Below are positions 6,863-10,697 of a stretch of 10,697 nucleotides of DNA, in pieces. Numbering within the stretch: position 1 is the stretch's first letter; every line of letters begins with the position of its first letter. The position numbers and the translations under genes are program-made. Origin of the DNA: an uncultured Pirellulaceae bacterium (GTDB taxonomy: Bacteria > Planctomycetota > Planctomycetia > Pirellulales > Pirellulaceae); NCBI GenBank assembly GCA_934278005.1, contig CAKQWG010000107.1, forward strand, positions 1 through 10,697. Direction: 5' to 3'. The notes beneath the pieces were generated by a model. The model saw nothing but the letters and a program-made list of their open reading frames with translations. It was not told where the DNA came from and did no database searches.

Positions 6863-6963
6863 ACAGTTCTGCGAGACGGTGCGGGGAAGGCTACAGCGCT
6901 GGGGATACAGTACGCTGACTGGATTTTGGGTTGATTGAGTGTGCAAGTGCAAAAAAATATCCA

Positions 6964-6975
6964 CGCTGATCAGCG
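6964..6975. repeat. Perfect 12-bp palindrome
   Basis: CGCTGATCAGCG is its own reverse complement. It follows a run of seven A and is followed by five A. It could be an operator or part of a dispersed repeat that contains the CTGATCAGCG word. Its role is not visible from the sequence. Confidence 0.6.
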
Positions 6976-7299
6976 AAAAAGTCTGGTAAGTCAGGTCGAC
7001 TGCATTTTCTTGTGAGAGTTGAGCCGAGGTGTGGGATATCCACCGTGTGGCCTCTCTGTTTTCCTAGATCGCCCAGTGTTACAGCTTGGCTTCTCGCACC
7101 TCCCCCCACTTAACGATTATTCTGCATTTCCTCAGCGGCTTTTTCCGCGCTGCATGGCAGCTTTGTGTATTAACCGTAACCTGTTAATCCATACGGGTTT
7201 ACGATTGTAGTTGCGCGGCGTCTGGAGCTGCCGTTTGGCGTGGACGAATTGTCCCAAGTCACGCTGACTGCGGCAGTTGTGTCTTAACAGAAGCGCTAT

Positions 7300-7327
7300 T
7301 TGACAACTACTTAGCTTTCGATACACT
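7300..7327 (+). promoter_or_regulatory. Candidate nrdJ promoter
   Basis: A perfect TTGACA (7300-7305) is followed after 16 bases by TACACT (7322-7327), which matches TATAAT at four of six positions. Transcription would start near 7334, giving a leader of about 210 bases before the nrdJ ATG. A second, weaker -10-like word TATACT (7367-7372) lies inside an inverted repeat CTGTA-tac-TACAG (7364-7376). That repeat could be an operator or an alternative promoter that lacks a good -35. Confidence 0.5.
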
Positions 7328-7480
7328 CATCGGAAAGTGCTAGATGTAGTGCTTGCATTTAATCTGTATACTACAGGTAGTGGTTAGTGCAGTCGGAACA
7401 TCCGGTACAGTGGGTATCTTCGCCGGGGAATTCTAAGCCTTGGGTAAGTTGATGCGGCCTGCCTAAAAGTCAAGCATTCT

Positions 7481-7496
7481 TCGACGACTGCGTCGA
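7481..7496 (+). promoter_or_regulatory. Hairpin in the nrdJ leader
   Basis: TCGACG-actg-CGTCGA forms a perfect 6-bp stem, extendable by two pairs past one mismatch (7478-7499). It is followed within 30 bases by a T-rich stretch (ATTTTATTCGTTTTTCTG) and then by the ribosome site. The order hairpin, T-rich run, ribosome site is compatible with attenuation or with control of translation, but the T run is not directly next to the stem. Confidence 0.4.
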
Positions 7497-7529
7497 TGAT
7501 TTATGGATTCATTTTATTCGTTTTTCTGT

Positions 7530-7535
7530 AGGGAG
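7530..7535 (+). promoter_or_regulatory. Ribosome binding site of nrdJ
   Basis: AGGGAG ends 8 bases before the ATG at 7544, a good Shine-Dalgarno match at normal spacing. It is the clearest ribosome site in the window and fixes the nrdJ start. Confidence 0.75.
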
Positions 7536-7543
7536 CTATTCGG

Positions 7544-10500
7544 ATGGCGACAGTCGATCTAAGTCGTAAGGAACGTGACAACAAGGCGCAGGGCGAGCGT
7601 GATACACGAGCGACGACGGCCAGAGGGCGCACGGCGGCCAAGCCTGCCAAGCTGGCACGCGCGAGCGGTGGCAGCGGCAAGGGACTTAAAATCGAGCCGC
7701 GTTTTTGCCCGGCTGACACCAATCCATTCGATACCGTGGCTTGGGAGGTTCGCAGTGCTACGATTCGTGACGAGTCAGGCCAAGCCCTGTTCGAACAGAA
7801 CGACTGTGAGATTCCAGAAACCTGGAGCCAGCTAGCCACCAATGTCGTCGTAAGCAAGTACTTCTACGGTGAACCGGGGACCAGCGAGCGCGAAAAGAGC
7901 GTACGGCAATTGATCCATCGCGTGACGCGGACCATCGCCGATTGGGGCATTGCTGATGGCTACTTCGATTCGGCCGCCGAGGGAGAGAACTTTTACAACG
8001 ATCTGTCCTGGCTGTGCCTGCACCAGTGTGGATCATTCAATTCGCCGGTGTGGTTCAACGTCGGTCTGTTCCAAGAATACGGCGTTGTCGGATCGCCGTG
8101 CACTTGGAACTACAATCCGGAGACGCAACAAGTCGAGCAACCGGACAATCCGTATGAGTATCCACAAGGTTCAGCCTGCTTTATTCAAAGCGTGGCGGAC
8201 AATATGGAAGACATCATGCGGTTGGCCAGCAGCGAGGCGATGCTCTTTAAGTTCGGCAGCGGCACCGGCACTGACTTGTCGACTATCCGCAGCCGTCGCG
8301 AGAAACTCTCAGGCGGTGGGACGCCGTCGGGCCCTCTGTCATTCATGAAGGTCTATGATTCGATCGCAGGTGTGGTCAAGAGTGGCGGCAAGACGCGGCG
8401 GGCTGCTAAGATGCAGTCGCTGAAAGTCACCCACCCCGATGTACTCGAATTTATCGAGTGCAAGTGGAACGAAGAGCAGAAAGCGCATGCGCTGATTCGC
8501 CAAGGCTACGAAGCCAACTTCAACGGCGAAGCTTACTCGTCGGTGTTCTTCCAAAACGCCAACCTATCCGTGCGTGTTACCGATCCGTTCATGCGGGCCG
8601 TGCGCGATAACAAGCAGTGGACGACCGCTTGGGTCAGCCCCAAGACCGAAGGCCCCGCGCCGCAGCACGACGCTCGTGAGTTGCTCAACCGCATGGCCGA
8701 GTGCGCATGGAACTGTGGCGACCCCGGCGTGCAGTACGACACCACCATCAATCATTGGCACACGTGTCCCAACTCCGGGCCCATCAACGCCAGCAATCCT
8801 TGCTCAGAGTACATGTTCCTGGACAACACCGCTTGCAACTTGGCGAGCATCAATCTGATGAAGTTTCGCCAGCCAGATGGTCTGTTTGATGTGGCTGGTT
8901 TCCAGGCTGCCTGTCGCCTGTTCTTCATCGCCCAAGAGATCTTAGTCGGCCATGCCAGCTATCCTACACCGGAGATTGCAGAGAACAGCCATCGCTATCG
9001 TCCGCTGGGCTTGGGCTACTCGAACCTGGGCAGCCTGATCATGACCGCCGGCCATGCATACCACTCCGACGCGGCGCGCAGCGTGTGCGGAGCGATCACC
9101 AGCCTGCTGCACGGAGCGGCCAACTTGACCAGCGCCGAAATGGCGGGGGTAGTCGGCCCGTTTGAAGGCTTCGAGAGCAACCGCGAACCTATGCTCAAGG
9201 TCATGCGCATGCACCGCGATGCGGTGGAGCAGATCGATGAAGGTGGTCCCCAATATCTGAAGGATGCGGCCCGCAGCTTGTGGGACAAAGTGGTCGAGCT
9301 CGGTGAGCGCTACGGCTATCGCAATGCCCAGGCAACCGTGCTGGCACCCACTGGCACGATCAGCTTCATGATGGACTGCGATACTACCGGCATCGAGCCC
9401 GATATTGCTCTGGTCAAGTACAAGCAACTGGCCGGCGGTGGGATGCTCAAGATTGTCAATCGCTCCGTCGCCCTCGGACTAGAGACGCTTGGGTATAACG
9501 CCGACGAAGTCATAGCCATCGTGGCCTATGTCAACGAAAACGATACCATCGAGGGAGCTCCGTTTCTGAAAGACGAACACCTTTCGGTTTTCGACTGCGC
9601 CTTCAAGCCGGCTCGCGGCACGCGCAGTATCGCTTGGCAAGCTCACGTGCAAATGATGGCCGCCGCTCAGCCGTTCCTCTCCGGAGCGATCAGCAAGACC
9701 GTCAATATGCCTCACGACGTGACAACCAAAGACATCGCCGACGCGTACTTCTGGGGCTGGGAACTGGGCTTGAAGGCCATCGCCATCTATCGCGACGGCT
9801 CGAAGCAAAGCCAACCGCTCAATACGCAGAGCGAAGAGAGCAAGGGCGCTGAGAAGATCAAAGAGAAGATCGTCTTCAGACCGCGTCGCGAACGCTTGCC
9901 CGACACGCGCCAGTCGATCACCCACAAGTTCAACATCACGGGTCACGAAGGCTATTTAAACGTCGGCCTGTATCCCGATGGCCGCCCCGGCGAATTGTTC
10001 ATCACCATGGCCAAAGAGGGTTCGACCGTCGGTGGCTTGATGGATAGCTTTGGCACCGCCATCTCCATGTCGCTGCAGTACGGCGTTCCGTTGGAGGTGC
10101 TGGTCAATAAGTTCAGCCATACGCGTTTCGAACCGATGGGTAACACGACCAACCCAGATATTCGCATCGCAAAGAGCATGGTCGACTACATCTTCCGCTG
10201 GATGGGAATTACCTTCCTGGCCGGCTATCGCGAAGCGAGCTCTGGTGTATCCAAATCCGATGCACCCGCAGCGGAGAGCGCACCACAGGCTACTCGCCCA
10301 GCCAGCGGTGGTGGGAAAGTCGAAGCGGTGACCAAGGGGCTGCAGGCCGATGGAAATGGTGCGCCGGAGATCAGCGACGAAACCAGCACCTCGGCCCGTT
10401 ACAACGGTTTGCCGCTGGTCGTCGATCAGAAGAGCCTTGAGCGGGCCGGTGTGGCCATGTCGACTCCCGCCAGCGGCAAATCGGTAGTCGCGCGCAATGA

Positions 10501-10618
10501 CCAATTCGCCGGTTTTCAGTCCGATGCGCCCAGTTGCGATAACTGCGGTGCGATCACCGTCCGCAACGGCAACTGCTATCTCTGCCACAACTGTGGCAAC
10601 TCCATGGGCTGCAGCTAG
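7544..10618 (+). CDS. nrdJ: Adenosylcobalamin-dependent (class II) ribonucleotide reductase
   Basis: A 1024-residue cytoplasmic enzyme that reduces ribonucleotides to deoxyribonucleotides using a radical from coenzyme B12, so it needs no oxygen and no small subunit. The first 47 residues are basic and low in complexity, and the catalytic barrel follows. Expected cysteines are present: C212 in GSACFIQS and C431 in TACNLASINL as the redox pair, and C420 in NPCSE (N418, C420, E422) as the thiyl radical site. The phosphate-binding APTGTIS motif is at 601-607. Residues about 785-895 match a TSCPD domain, common at the end of this enzyme class. A Ser/Ala/Gly-rich linker (about 896-990) leads to a C-terminal cysteine cluster C998, C1001, C1011, C1014, C1017 and C1023. 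This resembles a zinc ribbon, and cysteines of this tail are thought to re-reduce the active site. The ribosome site is good. It has its own promoter candidate and stands alone. Confidence 0.97.
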   Translation: MATVDLSRKERDNKAQGERDTRATTARGRTAAKPAKLARASGGSGKGLKIEPRFCPADTNPFDTVAWEVRSATIRDESGQALFEQNDCEIPETWSQLATNVVVSKYFYGEPGTSEREKSVRQLIHRVTRTIADWGIADGYFDSAAEGENFYNDLSWLCLHQCGSFNSPVWFNVGLFQEYGVVGSPCTWNYNPETQQVEQPDNPYEYPQGSACFIQSVADNMEDIMRLASSEAMLFKFGSGTGTDLSTIRSRREKLSGGGTPSGPLSFMKVYDSIAGVVKSGGKTRRAAKMQSLKVTHPDVLEFIECKWNEEQKAHALIRQGYEANFNGEAYSSVFFQNANLSVRVTDPFMRAVRDNKQWTTAWVSPKTEGPAPQHDARELLNRMAECAWNCGDPGVQYDTTINHWHTCPNSGPINASNPCSEYMFLDNTACNLASINLMKFRQPDGLFDVAGFQAACRLFFIAQEILVGHASYPTPEIAENSHRYRPLGLGYSNLGSLIMTAGHAYHSDAARSVCGAITSLLHGAANLTSAEMAGVVGPFEGFESNREPMLKVMRMHRDAVEQIDEGGPQYLKDAARSLWDKVVELGERYGYRNAQATVLAPTGTISFMMDCDTTGIEPDIALVKYKQLAGGGMLKIVNRSVALGLETLGYNADEVIAIVAYVNENDTIEGAPFLKDEHLSVFDCAFKPARGTRSIAWQAHVQMMAAAQPFLSGAISKTVNMPHDVTTKDIADAYFWGWELGLKAIAIYRDGSKQSQPLNTQSEESKGAEKIKEKIVFRPRRERLPDTRQSITHKFNITGHEGYLNVGLYPDGRPGELFITMAKEGSTVGGLMDSFGTAISMSLQYGVPLEVLVNKFSHTRFEPMGNTTNPDIRIAKSMVDYIFRWMGITFLAGYREASSGVSKSDAPAAESAPQATRPASGGGKVEAVTKGLQADGNGAPEISDETSTSARYNGLPLVVDQKSLERAGVAMSTPASGKSVVARNDQFAGFQSDAPSCDNCGAITVRNGNCYLCHNCGNSMGCS

Positions 10619-10637
10619 TCTTGCCCTCTCCACTGCG

Positions 10638-10666
10638 CATACTGCCCTGCCCGCCAGGGCAGTATG
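10638..10666 (+). terminator. Perfect 12-bp hairpin after nrdJ, likely terminator
   Basis: CATACTGCCCTG pairs exactly with CAGGGCAGTATG around a 5-base loop (CCCGC), starting 20 bases after the nrdJ stop codon. The stem is strong and GC-rich in its upper half. It lacks a T run afterwards on either strand, so it could be an intrinsic terminator without a U tract, a stop for exonucleases, or a bidirectional element shared with a gene beyond the window. Confidence 0.65.
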
Positions 10667-10697
10667 TCGTGGATCGCTCCGCAATCCTTGCTCCTCT

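Larger units (their letters stand above)
6705..7543. other. Long spacer between the oxidoreductase gene and nrdJ
   Basis: These 839 bases hold no convincing gene on either strand. The short open frames have no protein-like composition. From left to right I see the following: a block of crossing inverted repeats (6762-6862); a palindrome CGCTGATCAGCG (6964-6975); a near-palindrome around GGATATCC (about 7034-7043); an inverted repeat ATTAAC/GTTAAT with an 8-base spacer (7169-7188); a promoter candidate (7300-7327); and the nrdJ leader. I looked for the conserved cobalamin riboswitch core and for NrdR-box pairs, because either could control a B12-dependent reductase, and did not see them. Confidence 0.7.

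Noticed and set aside
6719..7326. Several 60-80 codon frames in the long spacer before nrdJ
   Set aside because: They overlap each other on both strands, cross inverted repeats and have no consistent codon bias or start signals.
7334..7543. Cobalamin riboswitch in the nrdJ leader
   Set aside because: I looked for the B12-box and the other conserved core words expected of such a riboswitch and found none in recognisable order.
8942..9427. 161-codon open frame antisense within nrdJ
   Set aside because: It lies entirely inside a highly conserved gene and its composition is explained by the reverse complement of nrdJ codons.
9956..10684. 242-codon open frame antisense to the end of nrdJ
   Set aside because: It mirrors the codon pattern of nrdJ on the opposite strand, runs through the post-nrdJ hairpin and shows no recognisable motif.

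Overview
The window looks like chromosomal DNA of a planctomycete, probably of the Pirellulaceae (Rhodopirellula/Blastopirellula type). The argument is inference from gene content. It carries a Tat-exported Gfo/Idh/MocA oxidoreductase of a type abundant in planctomycetes, a secreted M28 peptidase with a C-terminal PDZ domain, and a large adenosylcobalamin-dependent ribonucleotide reductase with a C-terminal zinc ribbon. Most start codons lack a clear Shine-Dalgarno sequence, and the spacers are long and rich in short repeats. I see no phage, transposase, CRISPR or defence genes.

Layout: four genes lie on the minus strand. From right to left, which is their direction of transcription, they are an HD-domain phosphohydrolase (5350-4688), an unrecognised mostly helical protein (4408-3524), the ATPase YchF (3315-2224) and a secreted M28-family peptidase with a PDZ domain (2064-148). 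The gaps between them are about 160-280 bases, so they are co-directional but not a tight operon. Two genes lie on the plus strand: the exported Gfo/Idh/MocA-like oxidoreductase (5493-6704), divergent from the HD gene, and nrdJ (7544-10618). The first 30 bases resemble the 5' part of a tRNA on the minus strand, cut by the window edge.

The non-coding parts hold a 9-bp tandem repeat ahead of the peptidase gene and a G-rich 10-bp tandem repeat (on the ychF coding strand) ahead of ychF. They also hold an 839-base spacer (6705-7543) with crossing inverted repeats and a likely nrdJ promoter followed by a leader of about 210 bases. A perfect 12-bp hairpin lies just after nrdJ.

Functionally these are mostly housekeeping genes plus two exported proteins. 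NrdJ makes deoxyribonucleotides. The HD protein belongs to a family in which one member hydrolyses dNTPs, which is a possible but weak functional link. YchF is a ribosome-associated ATPase. The peptidase and the oxidoreductase act outside the cytoplasm. I did not find convincing evidence of a new multi-gene system. The points most worth a second look are the unknown 294-residue protein, the oxidoreductase whose EKP motif is replaced by AVP, the structured 6762-6862 repeat and the long nrdJ leader.
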